Source: Flagellimonas sp. HMM57
Lineage (GTDB): Bacteria > Bacteroidota > Bacteroidia > Flavobacteriales > Flavobacteriaceae
NCBI RefSeq assembly: GCF_021390175.1
Contig: NZ_CP090004.1
Location: 1,054,001 to 1,118,000 of the forward strand
DNA length: 64,000 nt
Reading direction: 5' to 3'
The notes under the pieces are model-generated. The model made no database searches, was not told the origin of the DNA, and worked only from the letters and a program-made list of their open reading frames with translations. The position numbers and the translations under genes were made by a program. Each line of letters begins with the position of its first letter. Positions within the stretch are counted from its first letter, which is position 1. Below are positions 43,824 through 53,139 of the stretch, in pieces.

Positions 43824-45401
43824 ATGGAACTGCCCAAAACATTTCATTTTGGTGAACATCATTTAACCGCAAGTATTGCCTTAGGCATCGCCGATGGGGC
43901 TGTTAAAGGAGTTATCTCCCCAAATTATCTCAAAAAAATTGAGACCAGCAACTTGCGCGTAAAAAACATTGTTGCCAAGGGCGACACAGTTTATGGAATA
44001 AACACGGGCTTTGGCCCTTTGTGCAATACCAAAATCTCTAAAGAAGATACTAAAATCCTCCAATCCAATATTCTGCAAAGCCATAGTGTTGGTGTTGGTA
44101 AACCGATATCAAAACAGCTATCCAAACTCATGCTAACTTTAAAAATTCATGCATTGGCCAAAGGATACTCTGGAATTGCGGTCACGACCATTCAACGCAT
44201 GCTATGGCATTTGCAAAATGATGCCATTCCCGTAGTCCCATCACAAGGTTCCGTAGGTGCTTCAGGGGATTTGGCACCCTTATCACACTTATTTCTTCCA
44301 TTGATAGGACTTGGAAAAGTACTTTATGAGGGTAAAGCAATCACTACAAAAGAACTCTTCAAGAAAACCCAACTTCAACCTTTGGAACTTGGCCCCAAAG
44401 AAGGTTTGGCATTGATAAACGGAACACAATTCATTGCTGCCCATGGCGTACTCGTACTACAAAAACTCCAACATTGTCTTAAGCATGCCGACATTATTGG
44501 CGCCATGATGTTGGAAGGGTTGCAAGGTTCCATGAAACCATTCCATCAAGAACTACATGCACTTCGCCCTTTTAAAGGAAATCAACATGTAGCCGGAAGA
44601 ATCCGGACACTGCTTCAAGGTTCAGAAATCTTGGAAGACCATATCGATTGCGAACGTGTGCAAGACCCATACTCCCTTCGTTGTATGCCCCAAGTACATG
44701 GTGCATCCAGAAATACATGGCTGCATCTAAAAGAGCTGTTGGAAATAGAGCTTAATTCCGTGACGGACAACCCAGTAATCATTAATGATGAACTTACCAT
44801 TAGCGGTGGTAATTTTCACGGACAACCCTTGGCCATGGCCTTGGATTATGCAGCCCTTGCAGCTTCGGAATTAGGAAATATTTCCGACAGAAGAATCTAT
44901 TTAGCATTGGAAGGCAATAGTCCAGGAGTACCCAAACTGTTGATGGAAGACACCGGAATCAATTCTGGGTACATGATTCTACAGTATACCACAGCAGCCT
45001 TGGCCAGTGAAAACAAAAGCCTGTGCGTTCCGGCAAGTGCAGATAGTATTCCAACTTCCTTAGGGCAAGAAGATCATGTAAGCATGGGGTCCATTAGCGG
45101 AAGGAAGGCGCTTCAAATTATTGAAAATGTTGAAAAGATACTAGCTATTGAGCTCTTAACCGCCGCACAAGCCTTTGAATTCAGAAAACCTTTAAAATCA
45201 GGGGTCGTATTGGATGAAATTCATAAATTCATAAGGACCAAAGTTTCTTTTGCAGACAATGATCGTGTTTTTTCGGATGATATTGAAATAGGTATCGATA
45301 TCATTAAAAATGGCGAAATAATTACCCTCGTGGAGCAAATTATGGTAACTAAACATCTTAATTGGAATACGCCTTATCTTGAAGAATTTGAAACATATTA
45401 G
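43824..45401 (+). CDS. hutH: histidine ammonia-lyase
   Basis: 525 residues. The MIO prosthetic group is formed from Ala-Ser-Gly in GSVGASGDLAPLSH at about 145-147; YGINTGFGPL is at the active site. Converts L-histidine to urocanate and ammonia. First gene of hutHIUG, with a 3-bp gap to hutI. Confidence 0.96.
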   Translation: MELPKTFHFGEHHLTASIALGIADGAVKGVISPNYLKKIETSNLRVKNIVAKGDTVYGINTGFGPLCNTKISKEDTKILQSNILQSHSVGVGKPISKQLSKLMLTLKIHALAKGYSGIAVTTIQRMLWHLQNDAIPVVPSQGSVGASGDLAPLSHLFLPLIGLGKVLYEGKAITTKELFKKTQLQPLELGPKEGLALINGTQFIAAHGVLVLQKLQHCLKHADIIGAMMLEGLQGSMKPFHQELHALRPFKGNQHVAGRIRTLLQGSEILEDHIDCERVQDPYSLRCMPQVHGASRNTWLHLKELLEIELNSVTDNPVIINDELTISGGNFHGQPLAMALDYAALAASELGNISDRRIYLALEGNSPGVPKLLMEDTGINSGYMILQYTTAALASENKSLCVPASADSIPTSLGQEDHVSMGSISGRKALQIIENVEKILAIELLTAAQAFEFRKPLKSGVVLDEIHKFIRTKVSFADNDRVFSDDIEIGIDIIKNGEIITLVEQIMVTKHLNWNTPYLEEFETY

Positions 45402-45404
45402 AAT

Positions 45405-46640
45405 ATGAGCATACCGTTATTGATAGGTCCATTTACCCAACTGCTCCCAATGTCGGGTCTTCCAATAAAGGGAGCCTTGTCCGATGAACAATTGGTAGTA
45501 ATCGAAGATGGGGGGATTATTGTTTCTGATGGAAAAATCAGGGCTGTAGGTGTTTTTGGGGATTTAAAGTCCAAAGCGGTCGCTATCCACCAGATTGAAG
45601 GAAAACAGGTTTGTCTTCCTGGATTTGTAGATGCCCATACCCATATTTGTTTTGGTGGTTCACGTGCTAGGGATTATGCCTACAGAAATTCTGGAAAAAC
45701 CTATCTGGAAATTGCAAAAGCTGGCGGCGGCATCTGGGATACCGTAATCCAAACTCGCAAAGCTTCGCAAGAAAACTTAGTTGAGGGTATCATTGCAAGA
45801 AGTACATCACATTTGGAAAATGGTACTACTACAATAGAAGTAAAAAGTGGGTATGGACTTTCTATTGATGAAGAGCTCAAAATGCTCAAAGCCATAAAAC
45901 AGTCCAATGAAAAAACCAATGCCGACCTTGTGCCAACTTGCCTGGCCGCACACATGAAGCCTAAAGATTGGAACAGTGAAAAAAACTATCTGGAGGAAAT
46001 TGCATCACAACTTTTTCCTGTATTAAAATCCGAAGGGCTTACCAACAGAATTGATGCTTTTATTGAAGAAAGTGCTTTTTCTACCGAAGAAATTACGCCC
46101 TATTTTCAAAAAGCAAAGACAATGGGGTTCAACATTACGGTACATGCGGATCAATTTACCACAGGCGGCAGCAAAATCGCCATAGAATTCAATGCCATAA
46201 GCGCAGATCATTTGGAAGCCAGTACAGAAAAGGAAATTCAATTACTGGCGAACAGCAATGTCGTTTCCACAGCTTTACCAGGCGCATCACTGGGTCTAGG
46301 ATGCAACTTTACCCCTGCCAGAAGGTTATTGGATGTGGGCGGGGCTTTGGCCATTGCCAGCGACCATAATCCAGGTTCGGCACCTATGGGAAATCTGCTT
46401 GCCCAAGCGAGTATCCTTGGAGCTTTTGAGAAGCTCTCCAATGCAGAAGTCTTGGCTGGAATAACCTTTAGGGCAAGTGCCGCTTTACGACTTTTGGACA
46501 GAGGAACATTGGAAACCAACAAACTGGCGGACCTCGTCATTTTCCCCACGCACAACTATCAAGAGATTACCTATAATCAAGGACAACTACGACCTAGCAT
46601 GGTCTGGAAAAAAGGTGAAAAAGTGTATGAACGAGATTGA
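45405..46640 (+). CDS. hutI: imidazolonepropionase
   Basis: 411 residues, amidohydrolase superfamily. Metal ligands in DAHTHICFGGSR and TVHADQF, further HLE and ASDHNPGSAP near the end. Hydrolyses 4-imidazolone-5-propionate to N-formiminoglutamate. Third pathway step, second gene of the operon. Confidence 0.95.
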   Translation: MSIPLLIGPFTQLLPMSGLPIKGALSDEQLVVIEDGGIIVSDGKIRAVGVFGDLKSKAVAIHQIEGKQVCLPGFVDAHTHICFGGSRARDYAYRNSGKTYLEIAKAGGGIWDTVIQTRKASQENLVEGIIARSTSHLENGTTTIEVKSGYGLSIDEELKMLKAIKQSNEKTNADLVPTCLAAHMKPKDWNSEKNYLEEIASQLFPVLKSEGLTNRIDAFIEESAFSTEEITPYFQKAKTMGFNITVHADQFTTGGSKIAIEFNAISADHLEASTEKEIQLLANSNVVSTALPGASLGLGCNFTPARRLLDVGGALAIASDHNPGSAPMGNLLAQASILGAFEKLSNAEVLAGITFRASAALRLLDRGTLETNKLADLVIFPTHNYQEITYNQGQLRPSMVWKKGEKVYERD

Positions 46641-46641
46641 A

Positions 46642-48654
46642 ATGACAACAAGTTTCCAAAAACAACTATTGGAAGGAATTCCTAAAAATCTTCCTATAAA
46701 AAGAGCGTATCCCAAGACAGGAAATCCAGCTCCCAAACGAAAGGATATCTTATCAAAAAAAGAGAAAAAACTGGCCGTTCAAAATGCCTTGCGCTACTTT
46801 CCAAAAGCATGGCATGCAGAATTAGCCAAAGAATTTGCCAACGAACTCAATATTTACGGCAGAATCTATATGCATCGGTTTAAACCAGAGTATAAAATGT
46901 ATGCCCGGCCTATTTCGGAATATCCTGCAAAAACACAACAGGCCGCTGCTATTATGCTCATGATTCAGAATAATCTTGATCCAGCTGTGGCACAACATCC
47001 CGAGGAACTTATCACGTATGGTGGCAACGGAGCCGCCTTCCAAAATTGGGCGCAATATTTATTGACCATGAAGTATTTGGCCGAAATGACCGAAGAACAA
47101 ACGCTTCACATGTATTCAGGACATCCTATGGGACTCTTCCCGTCTTCAAAAGAAGCGCCAAGGGTTATTGTCACCAATGGTATGATGATACCCAATTATT
47201 CCAAACCAGATGACTGGGAAAAGTTCAACGCCCTTGGGGTTACGCAATACGGACAAATGACCGCAGGCTCCTATATGTATATTGGGCCACAAGGCATTGT
47301 ACACGGTACAGCCATCACAGTAATGAACGCCTTTAGAAAAGTACTTCAAAAAGGAGAATTTCCAAATGGAAAGGTTTTCCTAACTGCTGGTTTGGGAGGT
47401 ATGAGCGGTGCACAACCAAAAGCTGGAAACATAGCAGGTTGCATTACGGTGTGCGCCGAAGTGAATCCAGAAGCAGCAAAAAAGCGGCATCAACAAGGTT
47501 GGGTCGATGAATTGTTGACAGACATTTCAAGTCTGGTCGAAAGAACAAAAAAAGCTATCGCCAAACATGAAGTAGTTTCTTTGGCATACATTGGTAATAT
47601 TGTGGAAGTTTGGGAACAGTTTTATGAAGAGGAAATCTTTGTGCATTTAGGTTCCGATCAAACTTCATTGCACAATCCCTGGGCGGGAGGTTACTATCCT
47701 GTAGGATTGACTTTTGAAAAAGCAAATGCAATGATGGCCGAGAATCCATCAGCATTTAAGAAACAAGTACAGGAATCTTTGCGGAGACAAATAAACGCCA
47801 TCAATAAACACACTGCAAAAGGCACCTATTTTTTTGATTATGGAAATGCCTTTTTATTGGAAGTTTCGCGTGCAGGTGGAAATGTTATGGCCACTAACAG
47901 TATTGATTTCAAATATCCTTCCTACGTTCAGGATATTTTAGGACCTATGTGTTTTGACTATGGTTTTGGGCCATTTAGATGGGTCTGTACTTCCGGTAGC
48001 CCAAAGGATTTGCAACAAACCGATGCTATTGCCTTGGAAGTCATGCAAAAAATAAAGGCTGATGCCCCAGAGGAAATTCAGCAACAAATGCAGGACAACA
48101 TTACATGGATTGAAGAAGCAGAGCAGAACAGGTTGGTTGTAGGTTCCCAGGCCCGTATCTTATATGCGGATGCCGAAGGACGCACAAAAATAGCGGAGGC
48201 TTTTAACCAAGCAATAGCTAAAGGTGAGATTACCGCACCTATCGTATTGGGCAGAGACCATCATGATGTAAGTGGTACCGATTCCCCTTTTAGGGAAACC
48301 AGCAACATCTATGACGGCAGTAAATTTACTGCGGATATGGCCATCCATAATGTAATTGGGGATAGCTTTAGAGGAGCTACTTGGGTTTCTATTCACAATG
48401 GTGGTGGTGTTGGTTGGGGCGAGGTCATGAACGGAGGTTTTGGCATGGTTCTGGATGGTTCAAAAGAAGCGTCCCGTAAACTAAAAAATATGCTGTTTTA
48501 TGATGTCAACAATGGTATTTCCAGAAGAAGTTGGGCTAGAAACAAAGAAGCACTATTTGCTATAAAACGTGAAATGGAACGCACTCCTAATTTAAGGGTA
48601 ACTTTACCCAATCTAGTCGAAACGGATATTTTAGATAATCTTTTTAATACCTAA
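46642..48654 (+). CDS. hutU: urocanate hydratase
   Basis: 670 residues from the ATG of MTTSFQKQLLEGIP, 1 bp after the hutI stop; an ATG at 46627 in the same frame would overlap hutI by 14 bp and is possible. Signatures: YGGNGAAFQNWAQYL, MTAGSYMYIGPQGIVHGT, GLGGMSGAQPKA and HNGGGVGWGEV. Uses tightly bound NAD to hydrate urocanate. About 100 residues longer than the Proteobacterial enzyme, as usual in Bacteroidota. Confidence 0.95.
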   Translation: MTTSFQKQLLEGIPKNLPIKRAYPKTGNPAPKRKDILSKKEKKLAVQNALRYFPKAWHAELAKEFANELNIYGRIYMHRFKPEYKMYARPISEYPAKTQQAAAIMLMIQNNLDPAVAQHPEELITYGGNGAAFQNWAQYLLTMKYLAEMTEEQTLHMYSGHPMGLFPSSKEAPRVIVTNGMMIPNYSKPDDWEKFNALGVTQYGQMTAGSYMYIGPQGIVHGTAITVMNAFRKVLQKGEFPNGKVFLTAGLGGMSGAQPKAGNIAGCITVCAEVNPEAAKKRHQQGWVDELLTDISSLVERTKKAIAKHEVVSLAYIGNIVEVWEQFYEEEIFVHLGSDQTSLHNPWAGGYYPVGLTFEKANAMMAENPSAFKKQVQESLRRQINAINKHTAKGTYFFDYGNAFLLEVSRAGGNVMATNSIDFKYPSYVQDILGPMCFDYGFGPFRWVCTSGSPKDLQQTDAIALEVMQKIKADAPEEIQQQMQDNITWIEEAEQNRLVVGSQARILYADAEGRTKIAEAFNQAIAKGEITAPIVLGRDHHDVSGTDSPFRETSNIYDGSKFTADMAIHNVIGDSFRGATWVSIHNGGGVGWGEVMNGGFGMVLDGSKEASRKLKNMLFYDVNNGISRRSWARNKEALFAIKREMERTPNLRVTLPNLVETDILDNLFNT

Positions 48655-49619
48655 TGAAACGATATAGAAATCCAGATAAGGAAATTTGGCATGGGCGGAT
48701 TAGCAATAAATACCTGTACCTACATGAAAAAGTGCGTTGCATTCCTTTAGAGGAAATCAGTGAGCCCTCAAAAAAATCCATAGCATTGCTAGGCTACGCC
48801 TGTGACGAAGGTGTTAAACGCAACGAAGGTAGAATAGGAGCGGCAAAAGGACCCGAAGTCATTAAAAGCAGCCTAGGGAAATTTCCCAATCATCTAGCCA
48901 GTACCGTAGTATTGGAAGATGCTGGTGAAATAACCTGTGAGGATGGAAATATGGAGGAAGCCCAAGCTGGACTTTCCACTGCGGTTTATACACTTTTAAA
49001 CAAGAAACAGTTCCCTATTATTTTGGGTGGTGGTCATGATATGGCTTACGGCCATTATCATGGAATTAAAAACTATCTGGATTCAAAAAATGATGATCAA
49101 ACCATAGGTATCATAAATTTTGATGCTCATTTTGACCTCCGCCAGAATGCGACCAACAATAACTCCGGCACTCCTTTCTATCAAATTGCAAAGGAGTCCA
49201 AAAAAGAAGATGTTCCGTTCAATTATTTGTGTCTTGGGATTAGGAAAGATGCAAACGACCGAACACTTTTTCAAACAGCAAAAGACCTGAACGTAACCTA
49301 TATTCTTTCTGATACTTTTCAGATGCAGTTTTTGGATGAAATCAATACATGGATAGATGCTTTTATTAAAACTGTGGACAAGGTTTACGTAACTATAGAT
49401 TTGGATGGGTTTTCTTCGGCTTATGCACCTGGTGTAAGTGCTCCATCCCCTATGGGTTTTACACCAGAAATTGTTCTGGAATGCCTTAAGACCATCATTG
49501 GTTCAGGAAAATTAATAAGCCTTGATATTGCCGAGATGAATCCAACGTTCGATATTGATGGCCAAACAGCAAAACTGGCTGCATCCCTATTGCATTTTGT
49601 AATGCATACCATCCACTAA
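48654..49619 (+). CDS. hutG: formimidoylglutamase
   Basis: 321 residues, ureohydrolase (arginase) family. Mn ligands in GGGHDMAYGH, NFDAHFDLR and TIDLDGFSSAYAPG are all present. Hydrolyses N-formiminoglutamate to glutamate and formamide, completing the pathway. The start codon overlaps the hutU stop by one base (TAATG). Confidence 0.94.
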   Translation: MKRYRNPDKEIWHGRISNKYLYLHEKVRCIPLEEISEPSKKSIALLGYACDEGVKRNEGRIGAAKGPEVIKSSLGKFPNHLASTVVLEDAGEITCEDGNMEEAQAGLSTAVYTLLNKKQFPIILGGGHDMAYGHYHGIKNYLDSKNDDQTIGIINFDAHFDLRQNATNNNSGTPFYQIAKESKKEDVPFNYLCLGIRKDANDRTLFQTAKDLNVTYILSDTFQMQFLDEINTWIDAFIKTVDKVYVTIDLDGFSSAYAPGVSAPSPMGFTPEIVLECLKTIIGSGKLISLDIAEMNPTFDIDGQTAKLAASLLHFVMHTIH

Positions 49620-49632
49620 AACCACTTAAAAC

Positions 49633-49661
49633 AAAAAAAGCCTTCCTTATGGAAAGCCTTT
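49633..49661 (-). terminator. intrinsic terminator between hutG and umuD
   Basis: On the minus strand a stem GCTTTCC / GGAAGGC (one G-U pair) with loop ATAA is followed by seven T. On the plus strand the same stem has a mismatch and a poor T tract. It best serves minus-strand transcripts coming from umuCD, and weakly hutG. Confidence 0.6.
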
Positions 49662-49692
49662 CATTGGTGAACATCACTTGATGCTTCAACCT

Positions 49693-49719
49693 GATTTCAA
49701 TCAAATATAGATTGAAATC
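49693..49719. repeat. perfect inverted repeat enclosing a -7-like element
   Basis: GATTTCAATC / GATTGAAATC separated by 7 bases. On the minus strand the loop region reads TATATTTG (49702-49709), a perfect TAnnTTTG. No gene start lies just downstream on that strand; only the terminator at 49633-49661. Confidence 0.6.
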
Positions 49720-49787
49720 CAACACAACAGGACAAAGATAACAAAGTATTTGGATGTATCAACTTGTTTGGATGATATCGCAATTGG

Positions 49788-50237
49788 TTATACCGCTTTG
49801 ATAACGTAAGTAACTATTCCCCAAATCAACAAATCGCTCCCTTTGGGAACTGTAATGGGTTTATATTTTTCATTTTCGGGCATTAACGTAATTGAATCCT
49901 TCTCCATTTGAAGTCGTTTTACGGTGAATTCCCCATCGAAAAAGCATACCGCTATTTTACCGTTTTCAGCTTCAAGACTTCTATCTATTACCAATAAATC
50001 CCCATCATCAAGACCTGCACCAATCATGGATTTACCACTTACCCTAGCAAAAAATGTAGCTTCTTTATTTTGTATCAAACTAGTGTCAAGGCTGATACGT
50101 TTTTCCTTAAAATCTTCGGCAGGGGAAGGAAATCCTGCGGAAACTGTATTATTGGATATTGGAATGTTTATATTCTTACCTTCATCTAGAGTGAAAAAAG
50201 TCAACGCATTGATCTCACCTACTTTTTTTGAACTCAT
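49788..50237 (-). CDS. umuD: UmuD-like S24 peptidase subunit
   Basis: 149 residues. Self-cleavage site context AGFPSPAED (Ala34-Gly35), catalytic Ser70 in SGKSM and Lys107 in FTVKRL. No DNA-binding domain, so UmuD rather than LexA. It would be processed under SOS-type stress and join UmuC as translesion polymerase V. It is encoded after umuC with an ATGA overlap, the reverse of the enterobacterial order. Confidence 0.9.
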   Translation of the reverse strand: MSSKKVGEINALTFFTLDEGKNINIPISNNTVSAGFPSPAEDFKEKRISLDTSLIQNKEATFFARVSGKSMIGAGLDDGDLLVIDRSLEAENGKIAVCFFDGEFTVKRLQMEKDSITLMPENEKYKPITVPKGSDLLIWGIVTYVIKAV

Positions 50238-51490
50238 TTCACTTTAATGATATCGTTAATATTGGTCGTATACTTAGGGGAAAGGTGCTCTTGTCGCATT
50301 TTCCATGTACGTTCCAAATCTTGGTTTGCAATTTTAAGTTTATATCCATATTTATCGTTTACACGATCCATTACCTGCATGATTCTATTATGCTTTGGGT
50401 TTTCCGATAAGAACAAATCCAACTGTCTTTGATCCGTTGGAACCAAGCCCGAAACAATGACGCCTGCCTTTTTATATTTTATGCCCGGCTTAAATATCTC
50501 GCGTACCGCTTCAATCGCATATGCACTTATGGTCAAACTGGAATCTGTGGCATAGGGCAGGGTTACCATGTTGTTCGCCCTGTCCTGTAGTTCATTTTTC
50601 TTATGTTTATTGCTCCTCAAAAAAACCCAAACATGGTTACAGCTACTTTTCTGGCTTCTTAACTTTTCGGCACAACTACTAGCGAATGTTGATATCCGTT
50701 CCTCAATGTCTTCGATATCAGAATATGTGTATTCAAAGCTACGTGTTGTTGCAATAGCTTTTCTATCCCTTGTATCATCATCTAAATCCAAGGTAGGAAT
50801 ACCCTCCAAATCTTTTTTTAGACGGAGACCAATAATCGCCATTTGCTTTTTTACCCAATCATCCGACAATTGGATGAAATCATAGGCGGTTTTTACATTT
50901 TTGGATTTTAACCGCTTCAGGTTTCCATGCCCTATCCCCCAAACAGTTTCAATTTTTGTCCACTTTATTGCCTTTATCCGTTCTTCATCGGACCCGATAA
51001 CAAAAACACCATGAGTCCTTGACCTGAATTTTTTGGCTATTTTATTGGCGACCTTGGCCAACGCTTTTGTAGGTGCTATTCCTATACTGATAGGGATTCC
51101 CGTGCTTTTTTGCACCTTATATTGAATTTTCTTTCCATATTCCTTGAAATCATAGTCTTCAAAACCTTCAAATTTTAAGAATGCCTCGTCAATACTATAC
51201 ACTTCCACATCTGGAGTGAACGTACTCAAAATGTTCATCACCCTTTTACTCATGTCACCATACAAGGGATAGTTGGACGAAAAGACCTTTATACCATTGT
51301 CGTCGCAAAACTTTCGGTATTTAAACGCCGGAGCGGCCATGGGCAATCCGAGTCTCTTGGCTTCATCACTTCGCGAGATAAAACAACCATCATTATTGGA
51401 TAGGATGGCCACTGGAACATCGTTGTATTGGGGCTGAAAAGCCCGTTCACAAGAAGCATAAAAATTATTACAATCAACTAAGGCAAACAT
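50234..51490 (-). CDS. umuC: Y-family translesion DNA polymerase UmuC
   Basis: 418 residues. Catalytic region FALVDCNNFYASCERAF, with the metal-binding SIDEAFL motif near residue 100; little-finger domain follows and a C-terminal DUF4113-like stretch (MQVMDRVNDKYG). Error-prone lesion bypass with UmuD. Upstream gene of the pair; the 143-bp region before it shows no recognisable SOS box. Confidence 0.93.
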   Translation of the reverse strand: MFALVDCNNFYASCERAFQPQYNDVPVAILSNNDGCFISRSDEAKRLGLPMAAPAFKYRKFCDDNGIKVFSSNYPLYGDMSKRVMNILSTFTPDVEVYSIDEAFLKFEGFEDYDFKEYGKKIQYKVQKSTGIPISIGIAPTKALAKVANKIAKKFRSRTHGVFVIGSDEERIKAIKWTKIETVWGIGHGNLKRLKSKNVKTAYDFIQLSDDWVKKQMAIIGLRLKKDLEGIPTLDLDDDTRDRKAIATTRSFEYTYSDIEDIEERISTFASSCAEKLRSQKSSCNHVWVFLRSNKHKKNELQDRANNMVTLPYATDSSLTISAYAIEAVREIFKPGIKYKKAGVIVSGLVPTDQRQLDLFLSENPKHNRIMQVMDRVNDKYGYKLKIANQDLERTWKMRQEHLSPKYTTNINDIIKVK

Positions 51491-51633
51491 GCTCTAATGT
51501 AATGGATTTTTTACAGCCTGAAAAGCAATCTTAGCCGTAAAAATAAATCTATAGGGAACGAAGTCTTGCCATTGCCAATATTAAATCTGCATTAACATTT
51601 TCAAGTATGACCAAACCATATGGGAACCAAAAA

Positions 51634-52911
51634 CTAACCTATTGCAAGTTCCTCTAATGCATTGACCAAATAATCAATATCCTTTTTGGTAATGTAAATG
51701 GCAAAAGAGAGTCGTAGTGCATTTAAATCATGGGTCGACATAGGTCTACAATCGATACCGTAGGCATCCCAAAGTTTTTCCTTAATATCCTTAACATCCT
51801 TTCCGTTTACCTCAACTACCTGAATAGCTGCTGAAAGCTCATCGTGTGCCGGACTTTTTACGGTAAAATGGTCATTGTCCTCAACTTTAGAACGGAAATA
51901 TGCCTTCAGTTCATAGCTACGTTTATGGATTGCATCCGCTCCTATGGTATTATGAAAATCTATGGACGCACCCAATCCTAAAACTTCTGGTAAATTGCGA
52001 GTATTATAATTTTCCAACCTACGAATACTTTCATCGGTATGTCCACGTGCTACCATGAGCGGCTTTAAATGCTCTTGGCTTTCTTTTCTTGCATAAAAAA
52101 TACCTACCCCTTTAGGGGAAAACAACCATTTATGAGAGCTGGCCGCATAAAAGTCGCAGCCCAATTCATCTAGATTTATATTGAACATCCCTGCTGATTG
52201 TGCTCCATCAACCGCAACTAAAATACCCTTATCATGCGCTATTTTAGAAACCTCTTTTACTGGCAGCAACATCCCATTGGTATTGACTATATGGCACATG
52301 GAAATCACTTTGGTCTTAGGGGTAATCGCTTTTTTATAAACTTCTGTTACCTCAGAGACCGTTTTAGGAAGAATAGGCAATTCTGGACAAACCAATTTTA
52401 CGCCTTTTGTCTCTTGCCATACTTCCCAAGGAATTGTACCACTAGCATGTTCATGGTTTCCTAGAATAACCTCATCGCCAGGTTGTAAATCAAAACTACG
52501 CGCAATAAGATTCATTCCCTCGGTAGTATTATGGATTAAAGCAATTTCCTCTTCATCCACAGAAAAAAGACTGGCAACATTCTTCCTAACCTGTTCTTTT
52601 TCTTTTTGCCACCCACCCCACATGTATTTCGAAGGAAAACCATCCAACAGATTTCTAAATTCGAGCGTAGCTTGGCGTATTGAAGTAGCAGAAGCGCCCA
52701 GAGAAGCATTATTAAAATAATGAAGCCCTTCAGCCATATTAAATTGGGATTTGACCAGTTCCCAGTACGCTTCCGAAGTATAATCACCTTCCATTAAGCC
52801 TTCAGCTTTCCAATATTCGGACAATGAGCTACCGAACATAGGCAATGTGAATGACCCTAATGCCCCTTGACCAATACGTTTTAAAAACGTTCTTCTGTTT
52901 TTGTTATCCAT
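51634..52911 (-). CDS. Tat-exported class V aminotransferase-fold protein
   Basis: 425 residues. Twin-arginine type leader NRRTFLKRIGQGALG, then a PLP fold with the lysine in ASSHKWLFSPKGVG. It resembles isopenicillin N epimerase-like and cysteine desulfurase-like proteins exported in Bacteroidota; the reaction is unknown. Monocistronic. A pair of alternative hairpins lies upstream. Confidence 0.85.
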   Translation of the reverse strand: MDNKNRRTFLKRIGQGALGSFTLPMFGSSLSEYWKAEGLMEGDYTSEAYWELVKSQFNMAEGLHYFNNASLGASATSIRQATLEFRNLLDGFPSKYMWGGWQKEKEQVRKNVASLFSVDEEEIALIHNTTEGMNLIARSFDLQPGDEVILGNHEHASGTIPWEVWQETKGVKLVCPELPILPKTVSEVTEVYKKAITPKTKVISMCHIVNTNGMLLPVKEVSKIAHDKGILVAVDGAQSAGMFNINLDELGCDFYAASSHKWLFSPKGVGIFYARKESQEHLKPLMVARGHTDESIRRLENYNTRNLPEVLGLGASIDFHNTIGADAIHKRSYELKAYFRSKVEDNDHFTVKSPAHDELSAAIQVVEVNGKDVKDIKEKLWDAYGIDCRPMSTHDLNALRLSFAIYITKKDIDYLVNALEELAIG

Positions 52912-53002
52912 CTATACTATTTTATAAAGGATGGTATTCTTAAAATAATCTTAGTCCAATATAAGAATTTCACCTAGCCCTTTATTAAAAAGGTGAGAGA
53001 AA

Positions 53003-53039
53003 CCTAAAATCCACTTAAGGATGTTAGGAATATACCTAA
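53003..53039. other. two mutually exclusive hairpins in the divergent region
   Basis: CCTAAAATCC / GGATGTTAGG (53003-53028) and TTAGG-AATATA-CCTAA (53024-53039) share the TTAGG segment, so only one can form at a time. They lie between the aminotransferase-fold gene and the secreted-protein gene (228-bp gap). Function unproven. Confidence 0.35.
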
Positions 53040-53139
53040 GAAAAAGATTTTTCTCATAACATTAGGGTAAAGTTTTGATTCTCAGATTTTAGTATCTTGG
53101 GCAACATCCAAATGACCTGTCATCTAATAGTTAACCCCA

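Noticed and set aside
49788..50237. LexA repressor
   Set aside because: No helix-turn-helix domain is present before the cleavage site, and the gene is coupled to umuC.
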